A DNA stretch of 36,570 nucleotides from a bacterium (GTDB taxonomy: Bacteria > Vulcanimicrobiota > Xenobia > Xenobiales > Xenobiaceae), in assembly GCA_022839105.1 (NCBI GenBank), contig JALHDH010000067.1:1-36570 (forward strand), written 5' to 3'. Shown here one piece after another: positions 15,250 through 22,577 of this stretch (position 1 is its first letter; each line of letters starts with the position of its first letter). Position numbers and translations under genes: made by a program. The notes below the pieces were generated by a model. The model saw nothing but the letters and a program-made list of their open reading frames with translations. It ran no database searches and was not told where the DNA came from.

Positions 15250-16125
15250 TCAGGAGAGCTTCCGGGTCGGCCTTCCTCCCCGGGTTTCCCGCTCGTGCGC
15301 CCGACGCATCAGGAAGCGGAGGCGGTAGGCGTGCCGCGCGGTGTCCCCGACATCGCCCAGGAGCTGGTAGTTCACGCCGGCCCCGACGACCGAGCCGACC
15401 ACGGCCAGGGTCTGGGCCAGCTTCCTCCGGGTCAGTCCGGTGGCCATCTTCTCGGCCAGGGTCCCCAACCCGCGCAGGAGGACCTGTTTTTCCATCTCCC
15501 GACCGGCAACCCCGGCGTGGAGGCTCCCCTGCACGGCCTGGAGTTCCTCCAGGCCCTGTCTTCGGGCCTCCAGCCCGGTCTGGTGGCCCAGGTCGACGAC
15601 CTTCAGGATATGGGCCTTCTCGGGCAGGGACTCGACCGGGAAGCCGAAGAGGAACGAGATTTCCTGGATCATCCGGAAGATCAGCGCGTAGAGGGCCGGT
15701 ACGTCCAGGAGCAACCCCGGCAGTCCGGCGAATCCGCTGACCCCACCCTCCACGGCGGCCGCTCTTCGATGCGCCTCCACGGTCCGGCGGCTCACCCGAT
15801 CCAGGGCGCCCAGGTCCATGAGCCGAATCTGGCCGGGGCCGGAGATCTCCCGGCCGGCCGCCGCGCACAGGGTGTCCAGGAGGGGCTGGAAGGCGAGGCT
15901 TCGGCCGGTCGTCTCCAGCAGGGTCTGCATGGCCGAGTGGATGGCCTGGGCGGTCGAATCCCTGGCGGATTGCGGGACCTTCTGCCAGGCCGCTTCCATC
16001 GGACGATCGAGAAGACCCAGAAGCCGACTCAGGCCCCCGGGAGGTCGGTGGAACCAGTCCAGGCTCTCCTGGAGGGCCTCGAGATCCCGGCCCTCCAACC
16101 AGACGCTCCAAGGCGGCAGGCTCAT
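15250..16125 (-). CDS. EcsC-family protein
   Basis: A protein of about 291 residues resembling the EcsC family, named for the third gene of the Bacillus ecs locus; molecular role unknown. The supporting region runs from about 125 to 270: a glycine-rich stretch (GGVSGFAGLPGLLLDVPALYALIFRMIQ), then FGFPVE, then a helical segment and the C-terminal AQTLAVVGSVVGAGVNYQLL, which resembles the family's Gly-rich hydrophobic hairpin. The ATG at 16123-16125 opens 7 bp after the metallopeptidase stop, behind AGGGA. An in-frame ATG at 16161 would overlap that gene and is less likely. It belongs to the same minus-strand unit as the next two genes. Confidence 0.75.
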   Translation of the reverse strand: MSLPPWSVWLEGRDLEALQESLDWFHRPPGGLSRLLGLLDRPMEAAWQKVPQSARDSTAQAIHSAMQTLLETTGRSLAFQPLLDTLCAAAGREISGPGQIRLMDLGALDRVSRRTVEAHRRAAAVEGGVSGFAGLPGLLLDVPALYALIFRMIQEISFLFGFPVESLPEKAHILKVVDLGHQTGLEARRQGLEELQAVQGSLHAGVAGREMEKQVLLRGLGTLAEKMATGLTRRKLAQTLAVVGSVVGAGVNYQLLGDVGDTARHAYRLRFLMRRAHERETRGGRPTRKLS

Positions 16126-16132
16126 CAGATCC

Positions 16133-16492
16133 CTATTCTCCCAGAACGGCCACGATCTCATCCTCTTCCAGGCCGAAGAAGTGGGCCACCTCGTGGACGA
16201 CGGTGATCCGGATCTCTTCGACGAGTTCCTCCTCGCTCTGGCAGAAATCCTCCAGGGGCCCCTGGAAGAGGAGGATCCGATCGGGCATCTGGAATGGGGT
16301 GTCCAGGCTTCGCTCCGTCAGCGGGGTGCCCAGGTAGATTCCCAGCAGGGAAGGGCTGTCCATCTCTTCGAGCAGTTCGGGATCCGGTTGGTCCTGGACG
16401 GAGATCAGCACGTTGTCCAGGCGGACCCGGAACTCCTCGGGCAGGCTCTCGATGGCCTCCCGGACGCAGCGGTCGAAGTCCCGGCGCCTCAA
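16133..16492 (-). CDS. Small zinc metallopeptidase-like protein
   Basis: A 119-residue protein of the short metallopeptidase family typified by actinobacterial proteins of about 120-150 residues (possible zinc metallopeptidase, PF06262-like). HEVAH at 100-104 is the zinc HExxH motif, followed by FFGLEEDE with an acidic candidate third ligand. PEEFRVRLDNV near 19-29 and PDRILLFQGPLED near 70-82 match the family consensus. The start is TTG at 16490-16492, which overlaps the TGA of the upstream gene and follows GGAGGAGG, so the two are translationally coupled. Substrate unknown; no signal peptide. Confidence 0.83.
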   Translation of the reverse strand: MRRRDFDRCVREAIESLPEEFRVRLDNVLISVQDQPDPELLEEMDSPSLLGIYLGTPLTERSLDTPFQMPDRILLFQGPLEDFCQSEEELVEEIRITVVHEVAHFFGLEEDEIVAVLGE

Positions 16493-16980
16493 ATCCCCTC
16501 CTCCAGATTCGGGTCCGGCGGGGGCGACTCCCGGAGCTCCGGCAGATCCAGGGGGGGAGGAGGGGGGATGATCTCGATCGGGGGAGGGTGCTGGGGGGCA
16601 GCCGACGAGGGGAAGGCAAGTCCGGTCGCCGGGTCCAGGTGGCCCGCCAGGAGGCGCAGGTGTCGACGCCAGTTCAGGGTGCCTTCCAGGAAGGCATCCC
16701 GGGCCTGGAGCGTCCGGGCTTCCAAAGCGCGGATCCGGCGGGTGTCCTCCAAGGCGGCCTCGCGAAGGAGGCGCAGGCGCTCTCTCGGGACGCCGGGGCC
16801 GGGGGAAGGCAGCCACCTCAGGACATGGATCGCGTCCGGGCGGAGTTCGGGGGCCGGCAGGCCTTCTCGGGGGGCTTCCAGGTCGGGGCCGGCGGGCCCC
16901 CGTGGGGCCAGGCGCAGCGCCTGGTTGACCTCCCGGCGGTACAGGTCCAGGCTCTCCAGGGATCTCTCCAGCAAGGCCAA
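16489..16980 (-). CDS. Hypothetical helical/proline-rich protein, probably 5'-truncated
   Basis: At least 163 residues, no recognised family. The N-terminal half is helical and charged (SLESLDLYRREVNQALRLAP), then a Trp/Arg-rich helix (NWRRHLRLLAGHL), then a proline-rich tail with runs of Pro and acidic residues ending NLEEGI. The first start codon available in this frame is TTG at 16980. However, about 35 more codons of normal-looking coding sequence run upstream in the same frame without any start codon, including FAGIRILQRREEVLGRFEER. That suggests this is the C-terminal part of a longer gene whose beginning lies in another frame (next entry). Its TGA overlaps the TTG start of the metallopeptidase. 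Confidence 0.55.
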   Translation of the reverse strand: MALLERSLESLDLYRREVNQALRLAPRGPAGPDLEAPREGLPAPELRPDAIHVLRWLPSPGPGVPRERLRLLREAALEDTRRIRALEARTLQARDAFLEGTLNWRRHLRLLAGHLDPATGLAFPSSAAPQHPPPIEIIPPPPPLDLPELRESPPPDPNLEEGI

Positions 16981-17227
16981 CCGCTCTTCGAAGCGTCCCA
17001 GGACTTCCTCCCGGCGCTGGAGGATTCGGATTCCGGCGAAGAGTTCCAGGGGATCCCGAGGGAGGGTCGGGGCGATCGGTCCGGACGGGTCTGGGAAGCA
17101 TCCGGGACAATCGCGCCTGCCAGTCCAGAAGGCGGGGATGCACCATGGCCCCGGCGGGGGCGGCCAGGGAAAGGGCGATCAGGAGCCAGCCGAGGAAGCC
17201 CTTCCAGGGAGAGGAGACTGAGAGCAT
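16981..17227 (-). pseudogene. Frameshifted 5' part of exported protein gene
   Basis: ATG at 17225-17227 opens MLSVSSPWKGFLGWLLIALS followed by LAAPAGAMVHPRLLDWQARL, a convincing signal peptide with an AGA cleavage site. After about 45 codons this frame becomes a Pro/Arg-rich non-protein-like run. At the same place the frame of the preceding entry becomes protein-like (PTLPRDPLELFAGIRILQ). Joining them needs one extra base removed, somewhere around 17060-17110. Either the gene is broken in this strain or the base is an assembly error. Intact, it would encode an exported protein of roughly 245 residues co-transcribed with the metallopeptidase and EcsC genes. No strong ribosome site lies before the ATG. 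Confidence 0.5.
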
Positions 17228-17358
17228 GGAGGCCGCGCTTCGACGGACCCTCCGGCCTGCCTGCCGGCCGGATGCAGGGATGCCCCGGCGCGGGAGGGAA
17301 GGGAGGCCCACCGGGAACCTGGGGCGGGCTTCCGGGAACCAGACGAGGAGGGTCCACC

Positions 17359-17607
17359 GTGAGACCTCGCGCCTATATCCTGATCGAGACCGACCTGGGC
17401 ATGTCCACCCGGGTGGCCGAGAGCCTTTTGAAGATCGACGGGATCAAACCCGAAGCCTCCAGCGCCGTGAGCGGCCCCTACGACGTGGTGGCCCTGGTGG
17501 AGGGGGAGAGCCACAACGCCATCGGACGACTCGTGGTGGAGAAGATTCAGGCCACTCCCGGAGTCCGGCGGACCCTGACCTGCTTCTGGGTGAGGATGGA
17601 GGACTGA
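17359..17607 (+). CDS. Stand-alone Lrp/AsnC ligand-binding (RAM) domain
   Basis: An 82-residue protein consisting only of the RAM (AsnC_trans_reg) alpha-beta domain, with no DNA-binding part. AYILIETDLGMSTRVAESLL gives strand 1 and helix 1; VSGPYDVVALVEGES gives strands 2-3; then a helix and the C-terminal strand RTLTCFWVRM. Single-domain members bind amino acids and form octamers or decamers, sometimes modulating full-length Lrp proteins or enzymes. The GTG at 17359 follows GAGGAGGG with good spacing. A full-length Lrp protein is encoded at 6328. It is flanked by minus-strand genes on both sides, so it is probably a single-gene unit. Confidence 0.85.
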   Translation: MRPRAYILIETDLGMSTRVAESLLKIDGIKPEASSAVSGPYDVVALVEGESHNAIGRLVVEKIQATPGVRRTLTCFWVRMED

Positions 17608-17629
17608 ACCCCGCCAGACTCCGGGGTCT

Positions 17630-18976
17630 TCAGCGCCTCTCGGTCAGGCGCCTGGCCCTGGCCCTGAACCACAGGGCCCCGGCCACCAGTGCGACGGTGA
17701 AGGCGGCAGAAGCCTTCTCGGCAAAGAGCAGGGGCGGGGTGATGAGGACTCCCGGGGTGTTCTTGCGCAGGACGGTCCAGGCCAGGACCACCAGGGCCAG
17801 GATGGCCAGGGTGAAGAGCGAGTTGGAGTAGTTTCTCAGGAGCGCTCCCTGGTCTTCCAGGTGCCGACGCAGGCGACCGGCATCCTCGGCTCCCCCGGTA
17901 TCCCGGGGGATGGCCTCGACGGAAGGGGCTGCGGGCTGCATGTCGGAGAACCCTCTGCTCCGATCCGGGGCCGGGGTCTCGGCGCTCTTGCCGGATTGCT
18001 TCTGGCGGCCCTGGGGTGTCAGGTTCCTGGACTGGACCAGGGTCTGGAAGTCCCGGGGCGTCAGGCGCCGAGCGTAGACTCCCAGCGTGAAGGCCGTTCC
18101 CAGGAAGTAGGCCAGGCCCAGCCCGGCGCAGATTCCGCTCAGGAGCCCTTCCATCTGGACATGGAAGAACCAGGCCAGGGCCCCCAGGCCGAGCAGCGGC
18201 AACAGGGTCAAAGCCAGGACCAGAGGGCGGCCGAGTCGCGAACGCCAGCCCCGGAACCAGGAGTAGTTCGAGTTCTTCCGCATGAGGAAGGCCGTGGCGT
18301 AGAGCGTCTGGGCCTCCTCAAAGCCCGGGTCCAGATCCAGGGCCCGGCTGAATTCTCCCAGTGCCAGATCGCAGTAGCCGAATTGGACCAGCGTCTCACC
18401 GACCCGGACGAAGGTCCCGGCCTGGCCTTCGGGCAGCGGCACCGGAGCCCGGAAGCTCAAGGCGTCGGCGTCGGGGTGCCAGCTCTCCTGTCGGGCGCAG
18501 GTTTCCAGGACGACGGGCTTGGGGTGGTGGGGGGCCAGGGAACGGGCCTTTTCGGCCAGGGCCAGGGCTTCGGGGAATTGCCGCTGGTAGATCAGGAAAC
18601 CCGCGAAGTCCATGACCATGTCGGCGCGTTCCGGAGCCTTCTGGAGGGCCTCCTCGAAAACCGTGCGGGCCTCTTCGGGGTCCCCCGCGCTCCACAGGCA
18701 GAGGCCCAGGATGAACAGGAGGTCCGGCTGGCCCGGGGCCAGCTCCAGGGCCCGGCGGGCGTGTCTTTCGGCTTCCCCGAAGAGGCCCCCGGATCGCAGG
18801 GCCATGGCCAGCAGGGCCTGTCCTTGCGGGTGATCCTCCTTGAGCTTCAGGGCGCGTCGGGCAGCCTTCGCCGCCCTGCGCGAGTTGGCCACCTGCAGGT
18901 GGGCAAAGGCCTCCAGGCAGAGGGAATCCACTCGAGCCTGCCGCCTGTCCTGGGGAGAGAGCCGATTCGCTTTCAC
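17630..18976 (-). CDS. TPR-repeat membrane protein
   Basis: A protein of about 448 residues. Tetratricopeptide-like helices fill about 20-155, for example AAKAARRALKLKEDHPQGQA, AERHARRALELAPGQPDLLF and ARTVFEEALQKAPERADMV. One more repeat lies near 195-235. Four hydrophobic segments follow (about 250-272, 277-300, 384-403, 420-437), separated by a polar stretch with likely disorder (320-365). TPRs are protein-binding scaffolds; the partner is unknown. The start is taken as GTG at 18974-18976 because it begins the first helix; no ATG lies between it and the preceding gene, and its ribosome site is weak. It follows the FAD oxidoreductase gene by 47 bp and is probably the last gene of that operon. 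Confidence 0.75.
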   Translation of the reverse strand: MKANRLSPQDRRQARVDSLCLEAFAHLQVANSRRAAKAARRALKLKEDHPQGQALLAMALRSGGLFGEAERHARRALELAPGQPDLLFILGLCLWSAGDPEEARTVFEEALQKAPERADMVMDFAGFLIYQRQFPEALALAEKARSLAPHHPKPVVLETCARQESWHPDADALSFRAPVPLPEGQAGTFVRVGETLVQFGYCDLALGEFSRALDLDPGFEEAQTLYATAFLMRKNSNYSWFRGWRSRLGRPLVLALTLLPLLGLGALAWFFHVQMEGLLSGICAGLGLAYFLGTAFTLGVYARRLTPRDFQTLVQSRNLTPQGRQKQSGKSAETPAPDRSRGFSDMQPAAPSVEAIPRDTGGAEDAGRLRRHLEDQGALLRNYSNSLFTLAILALVVLAWTVLRKNTPGVLITPPLLFAEKASAAFTVALVAGALWFRARARRLTERR

Positions 18977-19023
18977 GGGAGCCTGCCTTTCGAGTTCCTT
19001 GGGAGGGGTTCCTCCGGTCCCGC

Positions 19024-20643
19024 TCAGAGCGGGCCCAGGGCGGGCCACTCCAGCTCCACGCCCTCGTTGAGCAGAAGGGTCTGGAAATCGGAGAGGAGGC
19101 CGGAGTGGGCGTGGATCTGTCGGGGAACCAGGCGACGCTTCAGGCAGAACGCGGCCAGCAACCCGGCTGCCTCTCCGACATTCCACTCCACCGGATGCAG
19201 GCGATAACAGCCGTTGGTGATGTGGGTGACCGAGAGGTTCTTGGCGCCCGCCAGGAGGTTCTCGACCCGCAGCGGGATCAGCGCTCCCAGCGGGATCTGG
19301 AAGGGGAGGGCGCTGACATCGATGTAGTTGTCTCCGCCCGTGCTGGGGTGGAGGTCGATGCGATAGGCGCCAATCCCGATGGTATCCGGGAAGCGCTCGG
19401 CGCCGACCTCCGGAGGCCGAAGGCCGGTGGCCTCCATCCTGGCCTGCAGGCCGACGTGTTGTTCGCAGACCGTGAAGACCCCGCGCAGTCTTCGGGATTC
19501 CCGGATATAGGGCGCGCTGGCCAGCCCATCGGGAGTCCCCGTCACATCCGGGCGCAGTCGCAGGCCGGGCCACCCGGTCCCGCCGTCGCGCCGGGGGGCC
19601 TCGGTCTGCATCCAGTAGAGCATGGACAGGCTCAGGCTGCGGGCCCCCTCGAGGTGTCGGGCGACCTGGTCCTCCGGGACTCCCACCAGGGGCCCTGGAA
19701 GGTAGTCGATCTGGGGCCAGTTCACCAGGACCAGGTCGCTCTCATAGGCTTCCCCTTCAAAGTTGGCCCGGTCGGCGATCCGTCGGAAGGTCCACAGGTC
19801 CATCGGTCCGCGGTGGGGTTCCGGCTGGACCGGGTCAAAGGTCCGGACCACCGGCTGGAGGGTGATCGGGTGGGTGGCCTGCCAGGAGAGGAGCGGTCCG
19901 CCCCATGCCGGCTTGAGCCTGGGGATCTCGTCCCGCCAGAAGGCGTAGTCCTGGGGGCGCTCGATCGTGTGGTCCTCTCCAGGACGATGGTCCAGGATGA
20001 AGCACCACGAGATGGCCTGCTGGTTCAGGGGATCCGCCGTGTCCGCTGCGTGCGGCTCGGCGGTCTGGGCCCGGGACTCCGCCCCCATGACGTGTTCGAC
20101 GCCGGCCAGGGGGAGCAGATCCCCCAACTCGGTGGCATCGATCACGTAGGGAGCCCGGATCGTGAGGGGCCGGCTTCCCGCGGGCCCTTGGAAGGTCACG
20201 GCCTCGACCCGGTCATCCTGGCAACTGGCCGAGATGGGGCGATGATGCAGAAGCACCTTCAGGCGACCCCCGGCCTGGTAGGGGGCCAGGAAGGCCTCCA
20301 GGACGGCCTGGCTGACCCGGGGTTCGTGGCACAAGGTCGAGACGAACCCGTTCCCGGGGTTCAGGCGGGGATCGCGCCGGGCCCGGGAGTTCAGGGGATA
20401 GTACCTCCGATAGTGCTCGCGGATCCCCTCCCGGAGCTCCCGGTAGCTGCGGGTGCAACCGAAGGATTCGATCCATGGGTGCTCGTCGGGTGGGACGGCC
20501 TGGGCGGTCATCTGCCCTCCCAGGCGATCCCCCGCCTCGGTCATGATCACGCGGTGCCCCAGGCGCAGCGCGGCCCAGGCGGCGGCGCAGCCTCCCAGTC
20601 CACCTCCGGCGACCAGGACCTCGGTGTTCAGTTCGTCTCGCAT
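19024..20643 (-). CDS. FAD-dependent oxidoreductase
   Basis: A 539-residue flavoprotein of the FAD_oxidored (PF12831-like) group. The N-terminal dinucleotide fold reads VLVAGGGLGGCAAAWAALRL (about 9-28) with the acidic end of strand 2 at VIMTEAG. VIDATELGDLLPLAG near 168-182 is the second conserved FAD segment. The C-terminal NGCYRLHPVEWNVGEAAGLL closes the FAD site. Substrate unknown; relatives are often annotated only as FAD-dependent oxidoreductase or xanthan-lyase-like. The ATG at 20641-20643 overlaps the end of the Kef-type antiporter gene by 16 bp, so translation is likely coupled, with GAGGT as ribosome site. No signal peptide, so it acts in the cytoplasm. Confidence 0.85.
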   Translation of the reverse strand: MRDELNTEVLVAGGGLGGCAAAWAALRLGHRVIMTEAGDRLGGQMTAQAVPPDEHPWIESFGCTRSYRELREGIREHYRRYYPLNSRARRDPRLNPGNGFVSTLCHEPRVSQAVLEAFLAPYQAGGRLKVLLHHRPISASCQDDRVEAVTFQGPAGSRPLTIRAPYVIDATELGDLLPLAGVEHVMGAESRAQTAEPHAADTADPLNQQAISWCFILDHRPGEDHTIERPQDYAFWRDEIPRLKPAWGGPLLSWQATHPITLQPVVRTFDPVQPEPHRGPMDLWTFRRIADRANFEGEAYESDLVLVNWPQIDYLPGPLVGVPEDQVARHLEGARSLSLSMLYWMQTEAPRRDGGTGWPGLRLRPDVTGTPDGLASAPYIRESRRLRGVFTVCEQHVGLQARMEATGLRPPEVGAERFPDTIGIGAYRIDLHPSTGGDNYIDVSALPFQIPLGALIPLRVENLLAGAKNLSVTHITNGCYRLHPVEWNVGEAAGLLAAFCLKRRLVPRQIHAHSGLLSDFQTLLLNEGVELEWPALGPL

Positions 20644-22385
20644 GGGGGGGGTACCTCGTAACGATGAATCGCCTGGAGGCGGATTCCATCCACCTCTTCG
20701 GCCTCGCGCAGCATCGGCGCATAGTGTTGTCGGCGGACCTGGTGGAGCAGCTCCTGGGCATCCTGTGCCGTCCGTCCGATCTCGATCAGGGCCTCATAGA
20801 GCAGTTCCAGTCCCGCCTCCAGTTCGGGCACGAAGGCCGCTTCCACGCCGTGCCGCGCGAGTTCCTCCATGTGCTCGATGCAGGAGGCCCTGGCCAGGAC
20901 CTTCAGCTCGGGATGGAGATGCCGGATTCGCTGCAGGGTCAGGAGGGAGTTCAGGGGGTCGGGGATGGTCAGCACCACCAGGCGGGCCCGGTCCAGGGCC
21001 GCCGCTTCCAGCAGGACCTCCGAGGAGGCATCGCCTGCGATCACGGCGTAGCCAGATTGGCGGGCAGCCCTGGCCCGATCCGGATTCTCCTCCAGCACCA
21101 GGACCCCCGGTCCTTCTTCGCGCAGGGCGGAGGCCAGGAAGCGCCCGACCCGGCCGTAGCCGATCACGACCAGGTGGCTTGTCAGGGCTTCGCCGGGGTT
21201 CTCGAATGAAGCCGGGGGGACCCTGCCGAAGCTCCGTCGCCACCACCCGTAGAGCGGAGCGGCCAGGCCGGCGGTGAAGGGCGTCAGGGCCATCGTCAGG
21301 GCCGCGACGCTCAGGATGGTCAGGTAGACGTCGGCCGAGAGGTTCTGGCCCACGTAGCCGACGCGGGCCAGGACGAAGGCGAACTCGCCGACCTGGAACA
21401 TCGAGAGGCCCACTGCGGCGGGCATGATGTTGACGTATCCGAAGATTCGGGTGATGGCGCCAAAGACCAGCGCCTTCCCCAGGAACAGGGCGAGCACCAG
21501 GAAGAGGAGGACCCCCCAGTGCTGCCGCAGATAGACCGGTTCGAGCATCATCCCCACGCTGACGAAGAAGATCATCGTGAACAGGTCGCGCAGCGGGATG
21601 ATCTCGCTGAGGGCCCGGTGGCTGAATTCGGAGCGGGACAGGACCATCCCGGCCAGGAAGGCCCCGAAGGCGAAGGAGAGTCCCAATCGGTAGCTGGCAT
21701 AACCGATCCCCAGCCCCAGGGCCATCACCGAGATCATGAAGAGCTCACGGGAACGCCACGAGGCGACCCGAGCCATCAGCCAGGGCAGGAACCTCGAGCC
21801 CATGAAGAACATCGCGCCCACGAAGAGCGAAGAGCTGACCAGGGCCAGGCCCAGGGTCGTGAAGCCCTGGTCGAGTTCCCGCAAGGCGGGCAGCAGGATC
21901 AGCATCGGGATGATGGCCAGGTCCTGGATGATCAGGATGGCGGTCATGACCCGACTGGAGAGGGTGCCGGTCAGGCCCCGGTCGGCCAGGAGCTTCAGCA
22001 CCACCATGGTGCTCGAAACCGAAGACAGGCACCCGAACCAGAGACAAGAGTGCCAGTCCCATCCCAGCACCTGCCCCAGCCCGAAGCCGAATCCGGCCGA
22101 GACCAGCAACTGGATCGGCGTGCCGATCAGGGCGATCCGGCGGACCGGGGCCAGACGCTCGACCGGGAACTCCAGGCCGACGGTGAAAAGCAGCAAGGCC
22201 ACGCCGATGTCGGCCAGGACCTCGACGTCCTCGAAGTGGACCACCGTCGGTCCGCCCGTATTCGGCCCCACGGCGATTCCCGCCACGATGTAGCCCAGCA
22301 GGACGGGCAATCGCAGCCGATGCGCCAGCAGCCCGCCCAGCAGGGCGGCCACGGTGATGATCGCGATGTCGCCTGCGATGCCCAA
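20628..22385 (-). CDS. Kef-type cation/proton antiporter with RCK domain
   Basis: A 585-residue CPA2-family transporter. The first 390 or so residues hold about a dozen hydrophobic segments. VLLGYIVAGIAVGPNT near the start, DIGVALLLFTVGLEF at about 59-73, LSSVSSTMVVLKLLADRG at about 120-137 and IIQDLAIIPM at about 153-162 are the CPA2 ion-site and gating motifs. From about 400 a cytosolic TrkA-N/RCK domain starts, with LVVIGYGRVGRFLASALREE as its NAD-binding fold. It probably exchanges K+ or Na+ for H+ across the inner membrane. The start is TTG at 22383-22385; no earlier start exists in frame, and GGGAG lies 12 bases upstream. It heads an operon with the FAD oxidoreductase and TPR genes. Confidence 0.9.
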   Translation of the reverse strand: MGIAGDIAIITVAALLGGLLAHRLRLPVLLGYIVAGIAVGPNTGGPTVVHFEDVEVLADIGVALLLFTVGLEFPVERLAPVRRIALIGTPIQLLVSAGFGFGLGQVLGWDWHSCLWFGCLSSVSSTMVVLKLLADRGLTGTLSSRVMTAILIIQDLAIIPMLILLPALRELDQGFTTLGLALVSSSLFVGAMFFMGSRFLPWLMARVASWRSRELFMISVMALGLGIGYASYRLGLSFAFGAFLAGMVLSRSEFSHRALSEIIPLRDLFTMIFFVSVGMMLEPVYLRQHWGVLLFLVLALFLGKALVFGAITRIFGYVNIMPAAVGLSMFQVGEFAFVLARVGYVGQNLSADVYLTILSVAALTMALTPFTAGLAAPLYGWWRRSFGRVPPASFENPGEALTSHLVVIGYGRVGRFLASALREEGPGVLVLEENPDRARAARQSGYAVIAGDASSEVLLEAAALDRARLVVLTIPDPLNSLLTLQRIRHLHPELKVLARASCIEHMEELARHGVEAAFVPELEAGLELLYEALIEIGRTAQDAQELLHQVRRQHYAPMLREAEEVDGIRLQAIHRYEVPPPCETN

Positions 22386-22495
22386 ATGGTTCTCTGCTCC
22401 CGAAACTAGGCCAGCGTTTCCACGATCGAAGGTCGGATGCCTGCGTCGGCGAAGGACGGGGCGGGACGGCTCCGGACCGCTCCGAGGAGCCGTTC

Positions 22496-22546
22496 ATGTT
22501 GACTGGTTCACATGGATTTCAACATCCTTTCCGTGTTCTAGTAGAA
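22496..22546 (+). promoter_or_regulatory. Inverted repeat and palindrome before glycine-rich gene
   Basis: In the 192-bp divergent gap, an AT-richer stretch holds ATGTTGA at 22496-22502 paired with TCAACAT at 22519-22525, and a perfect palindrome TTCTAGTAGAA at 22536-22546. They precede the GTG start at 22578 and could be operators or leader stems. TTGACT at 22499-22504 could be a -35 box, but no convincing -10 box follows. Confidence 0.35.
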
Positions 22547-22577
22547 AATGACTAGGAAATCACCCTGGAGGTGTTCC

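Noticed and set aside
15295..17221. Several long plus-strand frames opposite EcsC, the metallopeptidase and the exported-protein gene
   Set aside because: Arg/Pro/Gly-rich shadows; the minus-strand products have clear family motifs.
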